Shown in pieces: positions 63,335 through 64,000 of a stretch of 64,000 nucleotides of DNA (within the stretch, counting starts at the first letter, position 1; every line of letters begins with the position of its first letter). Where the stretch lies: positions 1,488,001 through 1,552,000 of the forward strand of contig NZ_CP052909.1 in assembly GCF_014295415.1 (NCBI RefSeq), given 5' to 3'. The stretch is from Constantimarinum furrinae (GTDB taxonomy: Bacteria; Bacteroidota; Bacteroidia; Flavobacteriales; Flavobacteriaceae). A program made the translations under genes and the position numbers. The notes beneath the pieces were generated by a model. The model did not search any database and had not been told where the DNA came from. It saw only the letters and a program-made list of their open reading frames with translations.

Positions 63335-64000
63335 TCACTTTTCGAATAAAGCTTTGGCTTCCGCTCGGGAACTAACCTTAAGTTTTTTATATAGGTTGTT
63401 TATGTGGGTCTTAACGGTACTTACACTTACGAACATCGCCGCCGCGATCTCCTTATTGCTCTTATCCTTCAGAATGAGATCCAGTACTTTTTGCTCCTGA
63501 CTCGATAGCAGTTCCTGAACTGCAGGAATATCATTTTTCAACTTTTTGTATTTTCCGAAGAAATAAAAATTGCCCAGAATAGACACAAGCGCAACGCACG
63601 ATACCACATATACCCACCACGGAATTCCAGACCTTCTTTCCGCATTTACAAGGAACTGATCGGACATGATCTCGGCTTCGTATTGCTTTGTATATGGACT
63701 TTCAGAATAGTTCTGTTTTAGACGGCCGAGCAGCTCATTGTAATACGAACTGGTTTTAATATCCTGTAAATAGTATGTATGAAGTTCATTCCTGCGGTCA
63801 CTGATATAGGAATAGATATAAAGTTCGGCCAGCGGTTCATTGAGTAACTCACCATAGTGCTGTAACGTCTTAAACCACTTTTTGGTATTAATCTTTCGAT
63901 TGGCCTCACTGCGATACGTACCAAAGGCAAAACGCATATCATTTTTAAGTGAATCGATCTTGAGGAAGGCTTTGGCTTTCTCGTTGCCTGAAACCACTTT
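63335..64000 (-). CDS. LuxR-type regulator with membrane segment (5' partial)
   Basis: The frame is open to the window edge, so the N-terminus is missing. About 220 residues are visible. First comes a helical, probably periplasmic TPR-like part (LYIYSYISDRRNELHTYYLQ). One membrane helix follows (WWVYVVSCVALVSILGNFYF), then a cytoplasmic LuxR HTH at the C-terminus: LSSQEQKVLDLILKDKSNKE, IAAAMFVSVSTVKTHINNLY and KKLKVSSRAEAKALFEK. This is the TPR-TM-LuxR layout frequent in Bacteroidota. Target genes are unknown. The region 63229-63334 between it and the thioredoxin-TPR gene holds nothing recognised. Confidence 0.88.
   Translation of the reverse strand, partial: KVVSGNEKAKAFLKIDSLKNDMRFAFGTYRSEANRKINTKKWFKTLQHYGELLNEPLAELYIYSYISDRRNELHTYYLQDIKTSSYYNELLGRLKQNYSESPYTKQYEAEIMSDQFLVNAERRSGIPWWVYVVSCVALVSILGNFYFFGKYKKLKNDIPAVQELLSSQEQKVLDLILKDKSNKEIAAAMFVSVSTVKTHINNLYKKLKVSSRAEAKALFEK

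Overview
The window (about 40% G+C by eye) is chromosomal DNA from a marine-type member of the Flavobacteriaceae (Bacteroidota). This is inferred from protein families: DUF5686, GLPGLI, choice-of-anchor B with a type IX secretion (T9SS) tail, a fused E1 alpha/beta ketoacid dehydrogenase, and DUF5522. It is also inferred from promoters of the Bacteroidota form TTG-N17..21-TAnnTTTG and from the scarcity of Shine-Dalgarno sites. No rRNA, functional tRNA, CRISPR array, prophage or complete insertion sequence was recognised.

Layout. 1-3.3 kb: an outer-membrane DUF5686 protein (5' end cut) and an M23 protein. 3.4-11.8 kb: phosphate and nucleotide genes (membrane pyrophosphatase, MgtC/DUF4010 membrane protein, APP1-type phosphatase, polyphosphate kinase, deoxynucleoside kinase). 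11.9-17.3 kb: two GLPGLI proteins, a large outer-membrane beta-barrel receptor and a DUF4230 protein. 17.3-19.4 kb: rhodanese and a long aromatic amino acid hydroxylase. 19.8-32.6 kb: a TetR gene followed by a long phenylacetate (paa) operon, paaE-A-B-C-D-VOC-G-H-I-J-SDR-Z-ECH-Y. 32.6-37.3 kb: branched-chain ketoacid dehydrogenase E2, a branched-chain aminotransferase and a fused E1, whose 5' end was remodelled by a small palindrome-ended insertion. 37.4-40.9 kb: small nuclease-like protein, DUF4136 lipoprotein, urocanase, DUF5522 mini-protein and an HExxH mini-protein. 40.9-50.7 kb: an array of secreted surface proteins, most sharing an N-terminal 'VGIGT' module. 50.9-54.0 kb: PLP desulfhydrase/deaminase, glucosaminidase lipoprotein and hemL. 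54.0-64 kb: two LTxxQ-type periplasmic proteins, a diheme lipoprotein divergent from a secreted toroid-fold protein, a MarR-S41 peptidase operon, lysS, a thioredoxin-TPR protein and a LuxR-type regulator cut by the window end.

How the genes work together. Much of the centre is amino-acid and aromatic catabolism: Phe hydroxylation, phenylacetyl-CoA epoxidation, isomerisation, ring opening and beta-oxidation, branched-chain transamination and ketoacid oxidation, and histidine breakdown through urocanase. No phenylacetate-CoA ligase and no E3 lie in the window, so those steps must be encoded elsewhere. TetR very probably controls paa through a perfect inverted repeat lying between and over the promoter elements, and MarR its own S41 operon through a perfect palindrome abutting the -7 box.

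The strongest candidates for something undescribed are: (i) paired TCGA-core direct repeats exactly 20 bp apart upstream of three transcription units of the surface-protein array; (ii) the 160-bp palindrome-ended element, flanked by a 23-bp duplication, that now supplies the start codon of the E2 gene; (iii) a PaaZ carrying an extra DUF1569/DinB-like domain.
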